A stretch of 64,000 nt of DNA from Rhizobium jaguaris (GTDB lineage Bacteria; Pseudomonadota; Alphaproteobacteria; Rhizobiales; Rhizobiaceae), in NCBI RefSeq assembly GCF_003627755.1, contig NZ_CP032695.1, forward strand, positions 372,001 through 436,000, read 5' to 3'. How positions within the stretch are numbered: the stretch's first letter is position 1; every line of letters starts with the position of its first letter. The position numbers and the translations under genes are program-made. This document shows, piece by piece, positions 43,856 through 53,412 of this stretch. Below the pieces are notes generated by a model. It was not told the origin of the DNA. It made no database searches and was given only the letters and a program-made list of their open reading frames with translations.

Positions 43856-45439
43856 ATGGACCCAATACACTTGTTCGAGCTGGTGATCGTAATGTTCATG
43901 GCGATCATCGCGCTGCATTACGCCGCCCACAGGCTCGGATTGCCGCCTTCGGTGGCGCTGCTGGCCGGGGGCGCGCTGCTGGCCTTCCTACCGGGCCTGC
44001 CGGCGATCACAGTCGATCCCGCCTTGGTGCTCGTCATCTTCCTGCCGCCGCTCCTCATGGACGGTGCCTGGTCAATAGCCCTTGGCCGGTTGCGCCGCCA
44101 TGTGATCGGTATTGCATCGCTTGCGATCGGTGCGGTGATTTTCACCTGCGCCGTAGTGGCCATGGCGGCGCATCTCATGTTTCCATCGCTGCCCTGGGCG
44201 GCCTGCGCTGCATTGGGAGCGATCGTTTCGCCACCCGATGCGGTGTCTGCCCGCGCCGTGCTGCAGCGCGTGAAACTCCCGCGGCGGCTGCAGATCCTGC
44301 TCGAAGGGGAAAGCCTGTTCAACGACGCGAGCGGCCTGGTGCTCTTCCGTTTCGCCGTTGCCGCTGCTGTAACGGGTCTCTTCAGCACGACCGATGCGGT
44401 GACGAGCTTCTTTCTGCTGGCGTTCGGCGGCGCTCTCGTCGGCATTGCCGTCGGTACGGTCTGGGTCCTCTTCGTACGCCGCCTGGGCGACGAATATCTG
44501 ATCATCGCCTCCACCACGCTTTTGGGCTGGCTGTCTTATCTACTCGGCGAAATGGTCCATGTTTCGGGCGTCATTGCCGCTGTTACAACAGGCCTGATCG
44601 CGGGCTGGTATCAACACACTCTCCTCTCGGCCGCAACACGCATGCGCGGCACGTCATTCTGGACGGTGATAATCTTTCTGATGGAAGCCACGGTCTTCAT
44701 ATTGATCGGGCTGTCCCTGCGCGGCGTCGTCGAACGTGGCGGTGGCTTTGGAGTGGTGCTTGCAACCATGGGAGGGCCGATCCTCGCGATCTTGATCGCA
44801 CTAGCGCTTGCGCGCTTTGCCTGGGTGTTCGGATCAGACCTGTTGATCAGGCTTTGCAACGCTTTGGGGCTTAAGCGGTACACGCCGCTAGGCGCTCCCG
44901 GCGCGACTGTCCTCAGTTGGGCAGGTGTTCGTGGCGTGGTGACGCTGGCGCTCGCGCTGAGCTTGCCCGAAGGTTTTCCCGGCCGCGATTTCATCCTCGT
45001 GACGTCCTTTGCCGTCATTCTCGGCACGGTGTTGGTCCAGGGTACGACGCTGGGGCGGGTGATCGACTGGGCGAGGCTGACCGAGCCCGAGTCGGAAAAG
45101 GCGCGCCTCACCATGAGCCAGGCCGAGGCCGCCATGGCCAAGGCGCAATTGGCGACTGTCCAACGCCGGGCCTATGATGGCCAGGGCAATCTCATCCATC
45201 CTCAATTGCTGGAGCGGTATCAGCGCCGGGCCGTGATGATTGTCGACTATGCAGAGCGCACGGAACATTATGTACCTGTGCTCCATGCCCATTTCGATGT
45301 TGTTCTGGAAGCGGTCGCTACCGGGCGCCGCGAACTCATACGGCTTCACCGCGCCGGCGATATCGATGACGAGACGCTGGATGAGCTTGAACGAGACCTC
45401 GATCTCGAAGAGCTGAGTGCGATTTCCGCTAAGTCGTAG
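43856..45439 (+). CDS. CPA1-family Na+/H+ antiporter
   Basis: 527 residues with about 12 membrane helices (to residue about 410) and a cytoplasmic tail. Key motifs are VSPPDAVSARAVL and EGESLFNDASGLV, with the ND pair expected for electroneutral CPA1 exchangers. The tail (about 420-527) is helical and acidic. ATG 43856 fits the family start (DPIHLFELVI) and follows AGGGCAGG; an ORF extension to 43745 is not supported. Cation (Na+, K+ or Li+) cannot be fixed from sequence. Confidence 0.9.
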   Translation: MDPIHLFELVIVMFMAIIALHYAAHRLGLPPSVALLAGGALLAFLPGLPAITVDPALVLVIFLPPLLMDGAWSIALGRLRRHVIGIASLAIGAVIFTCAVVAMAAHLMFPSLPWAACAALGAIVSPPDAVSARAVLQRVKLPRRLQILLEGESLFNDASGLVLFRFAVAAAVTGLFSTTDAVTSFFLLAFGGALVGIAVGTVWVLFVRRLGDEYLIIASTTLLGWLSYLLGEMVHVSGVIAAVTTGLIAGWYQHTLLSAATRMRGTSFWTVIIFLMEATVFILIGLSLRGVVERGGGFGVVLATMGGPILAILIALALARFAWVFGSDLLIRLCNALGLKRYTPLGAPGATVLSWAGVRGVVTLALALSLPEGFPGRDFILVTSFAVILGTVLVQGTTLGRVIDWARLTEPESEKARLTMSQAEAAMAKAQLATVQRRAYDGQGNLIHPQLLERYQRRAVMIVDYAERTEHYVPVLHAHFDVVLEAVATGRRELIRLHRAGDIDDETLDELERDLDLEELSAISAKS

Positions 45440-45879
45440 GTGCGGTCGCGCTGCGTGTCTTGCGGCATTTTTGATAAAATGCAAAGCTCACACCCAAGTG
45501 ATCCTTCGCCACTGTGAGCAGCCAGCTCGATCGAATATGTAGCTTCGAGCTTCTTGGGGTCGGGGAACGTTATGTCTTCCTTGGATAGATTACCATCGGT
45601 TAGGTGCGTGTCTGCTTACGCAGATGCTCCGATCGTCATGAACCGATACCTGGCACCGATCAGCCATCTGCGCGCACCGCGAACCCAGCCAATGCCGAGA
45701 GCCGCGAACCCGTTTCGGCCGGGATTGCCGATCGCCTGATATAGCCAACCTACACTTTGGCATCATGTGGCCAATGCTTCCGTTCGATAGGCTCGCGCGC
45801 CGGGCTGGCGCATTCTCCGCAGCATTGGTCACGACCACGCAGAGCACGCAATTTCAAACCGTAAATTGGGAGATTCGAC
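45440..45879. other. Intergenic, no gene seen
   Basis: About 440 bases. Short frames on both strands lack ribosome sites and family patterns. The promoter of the NmrA-like gene should lie in the last 100 bases. Confidence 0.4.
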
Positions 45880-46641
45880 ATGAAAATCGTTATTATTGGC
45901 GGCACGGGCCTGATCGGTTCAAAGACGGCAGAGAGGCTGCGCAAGAAGGGTCACGAAGTAATCGCCGCTTCCCCGAACACTGGGGTCAACACCATCACCG
46001 GCGAAGGTTTGGCCCAGGCTGTTGCCGGAGCGCAGGTCGTACTTGATCTCGCGAATTCGCCATCCTTCGAGGACAAGGCCGTTCTGGAATTTTTCGAAAC
46101 GTCCGGCCGAAACTTGCTTGCCGCGGAAGCCGCCGCTGGCGTGAAGCACCACATCGCGCTCTCGGTCGTCGGAACTGAGCGTCTGCCGAAAAGCGGCTAT
46201 TTGCGAGCTAAGATGGCCCAGGAGAATCTGATCAGGGCTTCCCGGATCCCCTATACCATCGTTCACTCGACGCAGTTCTTCGAGTTCTTGGCCGGCATCG
46301 CTCAGTCGGCAACGGTCGGCGAGACCGTGCACCTGCCGGCCGTCAATTTTCAGCCTATCGCGTCGGATGACGTCGCGGATGTCATGGCAGACGTGGCGCT
46401 AGCGCCGCCGACGAACGGCATAATTTATATCGCCGGGCCAGAACGGGCGCCCTTCACCGACATCATCGCGCGGTTCCTGAAGGCGTCCAACGATCCGCGC
46501 AAGGTCGCTGCGGATCCGCACGCGCTCTATTTCGGCACGGAGTTGGATAACGGCTCGCTCGTCCCGAGGGAAGAGGACAACGCCCGCATAGGCGCCATCG
46601 GCTTCGACAAGTGGTTTAGCCAATCTGCTCGCAAGAACTGA
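45880..46641 (+). CDS. NmrA-like / atypical SDR NAD(P)-binding protein
   Basis: 253 residues. The N-terminal Rossmann motif is VIIGGTGLIGSK (glycines of GxxGxxG). The middle YLRAKMAQENLIRAS resembles the YxxxK-like region of atypical SDRs, and IPYTIVHSTQFFEF is typical of NmrA and ycf39-like proteins. Some relatives act as redox sensors binding NADP, others reduce small molecules; the sequence does not decide. It stands alone with a terminator at 46656. Confidence 0.85.
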   Translation: MKIVIIGGTGLIGSKTAERLRKKGHEVIAASPNTGVNTITGEGLAQAVAGAQVVLDLANSPSFEDKAVLEFFETSGRNLLAAEAAAGVKHHIALSVVGTERLPKSGYLRAKMAQENLIRASRIPYTIVHSTQFFEFLAGIAQSATVGETVHLPAVNFQPIASDDVADVMADVALAPPTNGIIYIAGPERAPFTDIIARFLKASNDPRKVAADPHALYFGTELDNGSLVPREEDNARIGAIGFDKWFSQSARKN

Positions 46642-46655
46642 CAACCGGAATTGCC

Positions 46656-46690
46656 GAGGCCTGGTTAACCACCAGGCCTCATCCGTTTAC
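46656..46690 (+). terminator. Hairpin terminator after the NmrA-like gene
   Basis: Perfect 10-base stem GAGGCCTGGT (46656-46665) and ACCAGGCCTC (46671-46680), loop TAACC, followed by ATCCGTTT. It lies 15 bases after the stop codon. The T tract is short. Confidence 0.7.
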
Positions 46691-46807
46691 CGACGCTTGG
46701 ACATTGTTTCAAATTTATTTCATGCGGATATGGAATAAGTGACAACATGCCAGCCTGACAACCGCGGGCTGAGGGCACAGCGGATGCAAAGCGCGTAGGA
46801 GCGGAAG

Positions 46808-47725
46808 ATGACGTCGAAAGATAAGGCCGAGCAGCCCGACTGGCTGGAAGCGGAACTGGCCGATACCATAGATGAAGACTACGAGCTCGAGCTTTCGGAG
46901 CCGGCGCTTTCCGAGGAAATTCGCAGGATCTATCAAAAGGCGCATCCCCCCTCGATTCCCCGCATCGACTATTTTCGAGCCTTGCTTACGCTTCAAGCCG
47001 AGCTGATCAAGTTGCAGGACTGGGTCGCCTATCACAAAGAAAAGGTTGTGGTGATCTTCGAAGGCCGCGACTCGGCAGGTAAAGGCGGCGTCATCAAGCG
47101 CATCACCCAGCGCCTGAATCCACGTGTGGCCCGGGTAGTCGCACTACCTGCTCCTTCGGATCGCGAAAAGACGCAATGGTACTTTCAGCGTTACGTGCCG
47201 CACCTTCCGGCCGGCGGTGAAATCGTCCTCTTCGACCGGTCCTGGTACAATCGATCTGGTGTCGAGCGAGTGATGGGGTTTGCGACCGAAGATCAGGTCG
47301 AACAATTTTTCAGCGACGTGCCTGCATTCGAGCGCATGTTGGTGGGCTCCGGAATCCGATTGGTGAAATACTGGTTCTCGATCACCGACGAGGAGCAGCA
47401 GATGCGCTTCCTGGTGCGCATCCACGATCCTTTGAAGCAGTGGAAGCTGTCACCCATGGATCTGCAGTCGCGCGTTCGCTGGGAGGCTTATACCAAGGCC
47501 AAGGAAGAAACCTTCGCCCGCACCAACATTCCGGAAGCGCCATGGTACATCGTCGAGGGGAATGACAAGAAGCGCGCGCGTCTCAATTGCATTGACCATC
47601 TGCTCCATCAGATCCCCTACGAAGACGTGCCGCATGAGGAAGTCGCGCTGCCGCAGCGGGTGTTCAATCCTAGCTACGAGCGCAAAGTTCTGCCGCCGGA
47701 ACTCTATGTTCCGCCGAAATACTGA
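46808..47725 (+). CDS. ppk2: Polyphosphate kinase 2 (PPK2), copy 2
   Basis: 305 residues. Walker A FEGRDSAGKGG, lid motif DRSWYNRSGVERVMG, and DPLKQWKLSPMDLQS match copy 1 at 27003 closely. It has an acidic N-terminal extension (about 1-40) instead of the lysine-rich one of copy 1. GGAGCGGAAG precedes the ATG. It is convergent with phhA; a shared hairpin lies at 47741. Direction of phosphate transfer (ATP/GTP synthesis or polyphosphate making) cannot be read from sequence. Confidence 0.92.
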   Translation: MTSKDKAEQPDWLEAELADTIDEDYELELSEPALSEEIRRIYQKAHPPSIPRIDYFRALLTLQAELIKLQDWVAYHKEKVVVIFEGRDSAGKGGVIKRITQRLNPRVARVVALPAPSDREKTQWYFQRYVPHLPAGGEIVLFDRSWYNRSGVERVMGFATEDQVEQFFSDVPAFERMLVGSGIRLVKYWFSITDEEQQMRFLVRIHDPLKQWKLSPMDLQSRVRWEAYTKAKEETFARTNIPEAPWYIVEGNDKKRARLNCIDHLLHQIPYEDVPHEEVALPQRVFNPSYERKVLPPELYVPPKY

Positions 47726-48583
47726 TCCGCAGTTTGATAAGGGCAATCGGCTGCATCTATTTGCTGCAGCCGATTGCCCGATAATCAGCCGTTCACGAGG
47801 CCTTGGCTTCGAAAGTGGGGCGAAATCACCCAGAGACTTGGCGGTCACGATCAGGCTCCCGATATCCTGCTCGACGATCGCTTCAAGGTCGGCGAAGCTG
47901 TCGATGACATAGTATATCGGCTGGACGATATCGATCCGATAGGGTGTCCTGAGGACGCTTAGCAGGTCGAACGGCCGGAATTCGCAGGTTTTGCCCTCCA
48001 TAGCCGCCTTCGTTTCGCTTGGCGACGAGACGATGCCCGCGCCGAAGCAGCGGCGGCCTTGCGGCGTGTTGATCAGCCCGAATTCGACGGTGAACCAGAA
48101 GATGCGGAACAGGTGCCAGGAATAGCCCTTGCCGAGGTGGACGGCGGTTTCGCCGAAATGCCGCACGAAATTCGCATAGCTCTGGTTCGTCAACAGCGGG
48201 CAGTGGCCGAAAACCTCATGGAATAGATCCGGCTCCTCGATATAGTCGATATGCTCGCGACGGCGCAGGAAGGTTGCGAGCGGGAATTTGCCTTCCGACA
48301 GAAGCTCATAGAAGCGCGAGGGCGGAATGAGCGCTGGCACGCCTTCCACGCCGAAGCCGGTGGTCTCGTTCAGGCGCCGGTTGACATCGCGAAGCTGAGG
48401 CACCTTGTCGGGCTTGAGCCCCAGGGTTTTGACGCCGTCCAGATATTCGCGGCAGGCCATATTGGCCAGCAGCCTCATCTGGCGCTCGTATAGTTCGCCC
48501 CATATTGCGTCTTCTTCGGAGGTGTAAGCGTATAAGCCGTCTGGGCCGGGGAGTTTGGCGGTGTAGCTGCTTTCCTTGGTCAT
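47450..48583 (-). CDS. phhA: Phenylalanine-4-hydroxylase with frameshifted C-terminus
   Basis: The PhhA part covers residues 1-256, with iron ligands in LFHEVFGHCPLL and FTVEFGLI. It makes tyrosine from phenylalanine with tetrahydropterin. After GDFAPL the frame reads through for about 115 extra codons, antisense to ppk2, ending at 47450. One added T in a TTT run near 47813 would give LFEAKAS and a stop at 47793-47795, just before the hairpin, for a normal length of 263. So one base is missing by mutation or error. ATG 48583 follows GGAGG at 8 bases. Divergent from an Lrp-type regulator. Confidence 0.88.
   Translation of the reverse strand: MTKESSYTAKLPGPDGLYAYTSEEDAIWGELYERQMRLLANMACREYLDGVKTLGLKPDKVPQLRDVNRRLNETTGFGVEGVPALIPPSRFYELLSEGKFPLATFLRRREHIDYIEEPDLFHEVFGHCPLLTNQSYANFVRHFGETAVHLGKGYSWHLFRIFWFTVEFGLINTPQGRRCFGAGIVSSPSETKAAMEGKTCEFRPFDLLSVLRTPYRIDIVQPIYYVIDSFADLEAIVEQDIGSLIVTAKSLGDFAPLSKPRPRERLIIGQSAAANRCSRLPLSNCGSVFRRNIEFRRQNFALVARIEHPLRQRDFLMRHVFVGDLMEQMVNAIETRALLVIPLDDVPWRFRNVGAGEGFFLGLGISLPANARLQIHG
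47741..47779. terminator. Bidirectional terminator between ppk2 and phhA
   Basis: GGGCAATCGGCTGCA (47741-47755) and TGCAGCCGATTGCCC (47765-47779) are exact inverted copies with a 9-base loop. It lies 15 bases after the ppk2 stop and 13 bases after the inferred original phhA stop. The stem has no long T tract on either side but is 15 base pairs. Confidence 0.75.
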
Positions 48584-48706
48584 ATGCCGATCCTCCAGGC
48601 ACTTGCGTCGGTCTTGCAACTATACTCCGAAATCGACGGTTTTTCTTTTCTTTTGCGCTGGTATTCGCCATGATAATGGAAAATACTCTCGAATATGGCG
48701 CTATAA

Positions 48707-49168
48707 ATGAAAGATAATGGGAACTTTCATCGCAAGCTTTTGCAACTCGTCCAAGCCGATGGCAGCCTGTCGCTGGCAGAGCTGGCGGAACGGGCCGGCA
48801 TGTCGCAGAGTTCGGCCTGGCGGAAGATCCAGGAGCTGGAATCGGACGGCGTCATCCGCAAGCGTGTGACACTGCTCGACCCCGGAAAACTCGATCTCAA
48901 GCTCTGCGTGATCGCGCATGTGACGCTGGAGGATCATCACGAAGAAGCTGTGGCGTCTTTCGCCTCGGTGGTGTTGGAACGGCCGGAGATCATGGAGTGT
49001 TACGCGTTGTCCGGCGCCTTCGACTACATGCTGAAGATCCGGGCGAGGGACGTGGAAAGCTACGAGGCCTTCATGACCCGATACCTCATGCGCAACCCGC
49101 ATGTGCGCACGGTGGTGTCGAGCTTCGTGCTGCGCGAGCTGAAATTCTCGACCGAACTGCCGATCTAG
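48707..49168 (+). CDS. Lrp/AsnC-family regulator, divergent from phhA
   Basis: 153 residues. N-terminal helix-turn-helix (about 18-45, SLAELAERAGMSQSSAWRKIQELE) and a C-terminal RAM ligand domain (about 70-150, ECYALSGAFDYMLKI). It lies 123 bases from phhA in divergent orientation and probably controls it, with an aromatic amino acid as ligand (inference from position). CCAT-N4-ATGG (48668-48679) in the gap may be part of its site. Confidence 0.88.
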   Translation: MKDNGNFHRKLLQLVQADGSLSLAELAERAGMSQSSAWRKIQELESDGVIRKRVTLLDPGKLDLKLCVIAHVTLEDHHEEAVASFASVVLERPEIMECYALSGAFDYMLKIRARDVESYEAFMTRYLMRNPHVRTVVSSFVLRELKFSTELPI

Positions 49169-49189
49169 CGCGTTTCGCGCGTTACCGAC

Positions 49190-49684
49190 TCAGCTATCGC
49201 CATGCCAGCTGCTTGGCATGAACACCGGGAGTCCTTCAAACGTCTTGAGCGTATCGAGGACGATCGAAGTCTTCACATGCTGCACCGACTCGTGCGGCAA
49301 CAGGACATCGTTGACGAATCTTGAAAGGTCGGTGAGTCCGCGGGTCGCCACCTTCAGGTGATAATCCATTTCACCCGTCAGCGCATAGGCTTCGAGAACT
49401 TCCGGGAGTCCGCTGATTAGCTGGGAAAATCTTTGAGCATTGTCCCTGTTGTGGGTTGCGAGCGTCACGGAAATGACCACCAGCATTTCCAAACCTAATT
49501 TCTGCCTATCCAGGTTGGCCTGGTAACCCCGAATATATCCCTCAGCCTCCAGTCTCGTCCGCCGGCGCGAACACTGCGAGGGCGAAAGCGCGATCCGTTC
49601 GCCCAACTCGTTGTTGGTCAACCGGCCGTCCTTTTGAAGCTCCTGGAGCAGACGCAAATCGAATTTGTCGAGCTGTTCATTCAT
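49190..49684 (-). CDS. Lrp/AsnC-family regulator, divergent from hpd (HpdR-like)
   Basis: 164 residues: helix-turn-helix at about 18-45 (TNNELGERIALSPSQCSRRRTRLE) and RAM domain (AYALTGEMDYHLKV). ATG 49684 is chosen over 49705 because the family starts close to the helix-turn-helix. The gap to hpd holds two TGCA-type dyads (49744, 49777), the likely binding sites. Lrp-type regulators divergent from hpd are known to activate it; that role is inferred here. It is convergent with the first Lrp gene. Confidence 0.88.
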   Translation of the reverse strand: MNEQLDKFDLRLLQELQKDGRLTNNELGERIALSPSQCSRRRTRLEAEGYIRGYQANLDRQKLGLEMLVVISVTLATHNRDNAQRFSQLISGLPEVLEAYALTGEMDYHLKVATRGLTDLSRFVNDVLLPHESVQHVKTSIVLDTLKTFEGLPVFMPSSWHGDS

Positions 49685-49743
49685 TGCGCGAAACCTCAGA
49701 AACACTCACAGATCGTGCATAACTTCCTCCTTTTCCATAAAGA

Positions 49744-49797
49744 ATGCAAGAACATTGCATGCGTTTTGGATCACACTTTGCATAATCAAAATGCAAA
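49744..49797. promoter_or_regulatory. Two TGCA dyads between the Lrp gene and hpd
   Basis: ATGCAA-N5-TTGCAT (49744-49760) and TTTGCAT-N7-ATGCAAA (49777-49797) are exact dyads whose centres are about 35 bases apart, a little over three helical turns. They fill the 130-base divergent gap, with the second ending 18 bases before the hpd ATG. This is the expected layout for an Lrp-type octamer site. Confidence 0.65.
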
Positions 49798-49814
49798 TTT
49801 CCCAGGAGGAGAAA

Positions 49815-50924
49815 ATGGGTCCCTTCCCGCATGATGCGCCGCCGCCGGAAATCAGCGCCGACAATCCGGCCGGTACCGATGGCTTCGAATTTGTCGAATT
49901 CGCCCATCCCGAACCCGAGAAACTGCGCGAGCTCTTTACACGCATGGGCTACGCTGTGGTCGCCAAGCACAAGACGAAAGACATCACCGTCTGGCGGCAG
50001 GGCGACATCAACTATGTTCTAAATGCCGAACCCGGCAGTCATGCCACCCGTTTCGTCGCAGATCATGGTCCCTGTGCCCCGTCGATGGCCTGGCGCGTTG
50101 TCGATGCCAAGCACGCGTTCGACCACGCAGTGTCAAAAGGTGCCGTTCCCTATGAAGGAGACGACAAGACGCTCGATGTCCCGGCGATTGTTGGCATTGG
50201 CGGGTCGTTGCTCTATTTTGTCGAAACCTATGGTGAAAAGGGATCGGCTTACGACGCCGAGTTCGATTGGCTTGGCCTGCGTGACCCGCATCCCGAAGGT
50301 CTGGGTTTCTATTATCTCGACCATCTGACGCACAACGTCTTCCGCGGCAACATGGACAAATGGTGGGATTTTTACCGTGAAAAGTTCAATTTCAAGCAGA
50401 TCCACTTCTTCGATATCGATGGGCGTATCACGGGCCTCGTGAGCCGCGCCATCACGTCGCCCTGCGGCAAAATCCGCATTCCGCTGAATGAATCGAAGGA
50501 CGATACGAGCCAGATCGAGGAGTTTCTGAAGAGGTACAATGGCGAGGGCATCCAACACATCGCCGTTGGGACGGAAAATATCTACGAGGCCACCGACAGG
50601 CTTGCCGGCAACGGCCTCCGCTTCATGCCGGGTCCTCCGGAGACCTATTACGACATGTCTTATGAACGCGTGAATGGCCATGAGGAGCCCATCGAACGTA
50701 TGAAGAAACATGGTATCCTTATCGACGGCGAAGGTGTGGTGAATGGCGGCATGACGAAAATCCTGCTCCAGATTTTCTCAAAAACCGTCATTGGCCCGAT
50801 CTTCTTCGAATTCATCCAGCGCAAGGGTGACGAAGGCTTTGGCGAAGGCAATTTCCGTGCGCTCTTCGAGTCGATCGAGGCGGATCAGATCAAGCGTGGC
50901 GTCATCGGCACCGCAGCGGAATGA
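49815..50924 (+). CDS. hpd: 4-Hydroxyphenylpyruvate dioxygenase
   Basis: 369 residues, full length. The iron-binding triad is visible: His in DHLTHNVF, His in GIQHIAVGT and Glu in FEFIQRKGDEGFGEGNF. It converts 4-hydroxyphenylpyruvate to homogentisate. AGGAGGAGAAA directly precedes the ATG at 49815. First gene of the tyrosine degradation operon. Confidence 0.95.
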   Translation: MGPFPHDAPPPEISADNPAGTDGFEFVEFAHPEPEKLRELFTRMGYAVVAKHKTKDITVWRQGDINYVLNAEPGSHATRFVADHGPCAPSMAWRVVDAKHAFDHAVSKGAVPYEGDDKTLDVPAIVGIGGSLLYFVETYGEKGSAYDAEFDWLGLRDPHPEGLGFYYLDHLTHNVFRGNMDKWWDFYREKFNFKQIHFFDIDGRITGLVSRAITSPCGKIRIPLNESKDDTSQIEEFLKRYNGEGIQHIAVGTENIYEATDRLAGNGLRFMPGPPETYYDMSYERVNGHEEPIERMKKHGILIDGEGVVNGGMTKILLQIFSKTVIGPIFFEFIQRKGDEGFGEGNFRALFESIEADQIKRGVIGTAAE

Positions 50925-50982
50925 TCTTTCGGCGATCCCGTGAACGGGCGGGGTCGCTGTGGTTTTCGGGAGGAGTGGAGCG

Positions 50983-52344
50983 ATGGACCAGACGAGAACT
51001 CAGGGTTCCGACCGCCAGACCACGGCGGCGGAGACGCTGCAATATATGCCCGGCTTCGGTAATGACTTCGAGACGGAGTCGCTCCCGGGGGCTCTGCCAC
51101 AGGGCCAGAACAGCCCGCAGAAATGCAATTACGGTCTCTACGCCGAACAGCTTTCCGGCTCACCGTTCACCGCCCCCCGCGGGACGAACGAAAGGTCCTG
51201 GCTCTATCGTATTCGCCCGAGCGTGCGCCACACCCGTCGCTTTTCGAACACCTCCTATCCGCTCTGGAAATCCGCGCCCTGCCAGGACGAACATTCGCTT
51301 CCTCTGGGCCAGCTCCGTTGGGATCCAGTCCCAACACCAACAGAGAAACTGACCTTCCTCGAAGGGATTCGCACGATCACCACCGCCGGTGATGTCATGA
51401 CCCAGACGGGCATGGCGTCGCACGCCTATGTCTTCAACGAGGACATGGTGGACAATTATTCCTTCAATGCCGATGGCGAGCTACTGATCGTCCCCCAGAT
51501 CGGCGCCATCAGGGTGTTCACCGAAATGGGCGCCATGGACATCGAGCCCCTGGAAATATGCGTCATCCCGCGCGGCATGATGTTCAAGGTGACGCGCAAG
51601 GGCGATGAGAATGTCTGGCGCGGATATATTTGTGAGAATTACGGCGCGAAATTCACGTTGCCGGATCGCGGACCTATCGGCGCGAACTGCCTGGCAAATC
51701 CGCGCGACTTCAAGACCCCCGTTGCGGCCTTCGAAGACAAGGAAACGCCTTGCCGCGTGCATGTCAAATGGTGCGGGAAGTTCTATGTCACGGAAATCGG
51801 CCACTCGCCCCTCGATGTGGTCGCGTGGCATGGCAACTACATCCCCTACAAATACGACCTGCGGACATTTTCGCCGGTCGGCGCGATCCTGTTCGACCAC
51901 CCCGATCCGTCGATCTTCAGCGTATTGACCGCTCCAACCGAAAGTGCCGGCACGGCGAATGTCGATTTCGTGATCTTTCCGCCGCGCTGGCTGGTGGCGG
52001 AACACACCTTCCGCCCGCCCTGGTATCATCGCAACATCATGAGCGAGTTCATGGGCCTGATTCATGGCCAATATGATGCAAAGGAGCAGGGTTTCGTGCC
52101 GGGCGGCATGAGCCTGCACAATATGATGCTTCCTCACGGGCCGGACGCATCGGGTTTCGAAAAGGCATCCAGTTCCGAACTTAAGCCGGTGAAGCTGGAG
52201 AACACCATGGCGTTCATGTTCGAGACCAGGTTTCCACAGCAGGTGACAAAATACGCGGCCGAGCTTGAAACACGGCAGGACAACTACCTGGAGTGCTGGG
52301 ACGGCTTGGAACGCAGATTCGACGGAACGCCGGGCATCAAGTGA
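50983..52344 (+). CDS. hmgA: Homogentisate 1,2-dioxygenase
   Basis: 453 residues, full length. Signatures are [19 protein letters not shown] near the N-terminus, NPRDFKTP, the active-site region [24 protein letters not shown] (about 280-300), and [19 protein letters not shown]. It opens the homogentisate ring to maleylacetoacetate. ATG 50983 follows GGGAGGAG; an upstream GTG at 50959 is not supported. Next gene fahA after 42 bases. Confidence 0.96.
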   Translation: MDQTRTQGSDRQTTAAETLQYMPGFGNDFETESLPGALPQGQNSPQKCNYGLYAEQLSGSPFTAPRGTNERSWLYRIRPSVRHTRRFSNTSYPLWKSAPCQDEHSLPLGQLRWDPVPTPTEKLTFLEGIRTITTAGDVMTQTGMASHAYVFNEDMVDNYSFNADGELLIVPQIGAIRVFTEMGAMDIEPLEICVIPRGMMFKVTRKGDENVWRGYICENYGAKFTLPDRGPIGANCLANPRDFKTPVAAFEDKETPCRVHVKWCGKFYVTEIGHSPLDVVAWHGNYIPYKYDLRTFSPVGAILFDHPDPSIFSVLTAPTESAGTANVDFVIFPPRWLVAEHTFRPPWYHRNIMSEFMGLIHGQYDAKEQGFVPGGMSLHNMMLPHGPDASGFEKASSSELKPVKLENTMAFMFETRFPQQVTKYAAELETRQDNYLECWDGLERRFDGTPGIK

Positions 52345-52386
52345 AGCCCGGCCCGTGCATCCATCCTCCGACACTGGAATTGAGAC

Positions 52387-53412
52387 ATGAAGCTTGCGAC
52401 GTTGAAGGACTCCACAAGGGACGGTCGGCTCGTTGTCGTCTCCCGTGACCTTACCCGCTGCTCCGAGGTCGGTCATATTGCCCGCACGTTGCAGGCCGCT
52501 CTCGACGATTGGGAGCACGTGGCGCCCAGACTTGTGCGCGTCGCCCAAGGCATCGAGACGGGCGCGCAGCCGACGATCCGGTTTCACGAACATGACGCCG
52601 CGTCGCCTTTGCCGCGGGCCTATCAGTGGGCCGACGGCTCGGCCTACGTCAACCATGTCGAACTGGTGCGCAAGGCGCGCAACGCTGAGATGCCGGCCAG
52701 CTTTTGGGTCGATCCGTTGATGTACCAAGGGGGATCGGACGGTTTCCTTGGCCCCCGCGATCCGATCGCGATGGCTGACGAGGCTTATGGGATCGACATG
52801 GAAGGCGAGGTCGCCGTCGTCGTGGGCGATGTTGCCATGGGTTCCAGTCTAGAGGCTGCCCGCAGCGCCATACGCCTGGTGATGCTCGTCAACGACGTGT
52901 CGCTGCGCGCGCTCATACCGGAGGAACTGGCAAAGGGATTTGGTTTCTTCCAGTCCAAGCCCGCATCGGCATTTTCTCCAGTCGCGGTGACGCCGGACGA
53001 ACTTGGAGAGGCGTGGGACGGCGCCAAGGTGCATCTTCCACTGCTTGTGAGCTTGAACGGCAAGGCATTCGGCAAGGCGAACGCCGGCGTCGACATGACG
53101 TTTGATTTTGGCCAACTGATCGCCCACTCCGCCAAAACCCGCAATCTCGTGGCCGGCACGATCATCGGCTCAGGAACAGTCTCCAACAAGCTGGACGGGG
53201 GGCCAGGCAAGCCGGTGGAACATGGAGGAGACGGCTATTCCTGCATTGCCGAGATACGGATGATCGAGACCATCGAAACCGGATCGCCGAAGAGCCCATT
53301 CCTGCGGTTCGGGGATCAGGTCCGTATCGAAATGAAGGACCAGGCTGGGCATTCGATCTTCGGGGCGATCGAACAGACTGTCGAAAGATATGGAGAATTG
53401 AAGTCGCCATGA
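52387..53412 (+). CDS. fahA: Fumarylacetoacetate hydrolase family protein
   Basis: 341 residues. The FAH catalytic domain (about 75-335) has the metal site residues in EGEVAVVVGDV and the conserved GFGFFQSKP, TFDFGQLIAHSAKTRN and GTIIGSGTVSN. It cleaves fumarylacetoacetate to fumarate and acetoacetate. The stop overlaps the maiA start by four bases (ATGA). Confidence 0.93.
   Translation: MKLATLKDSTRDGRLVVVSRDLTRCSEVGHIARTLQAALDDWEHVAPRLVRVAQGIETGAQPTIRFHEHDAASPLPRAYQWADGSAYVNHVELVRKARNAEMPASFWVDPLMYQGGSDGFLGPRDPIAMADEAYGIDMEGEVAVVVGDVAMGSSLEAARSAIRLVMLVNDVSLRALIPEELAKGFGFFQSKPASAFSPVAVTPDELGEAWDGAKVHLPLLVSLNGKAFGKANAGVDMTFDFGQLIAHSAKTRNLVAGTIIGSGTVSNKLDGGPGKPVEHGGDGYSCIAEIRMIETIETGSPKSPFLRFGDQVRIEMKDQAGHSIFGAIEQTVERYGELKSP

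Noticed and set aside
45554..45847. Small ORFs on both strands in the gap before the NmrA-like gene
   Set aside because: Neither has a ribosome site or pattern, and they overlap each other.
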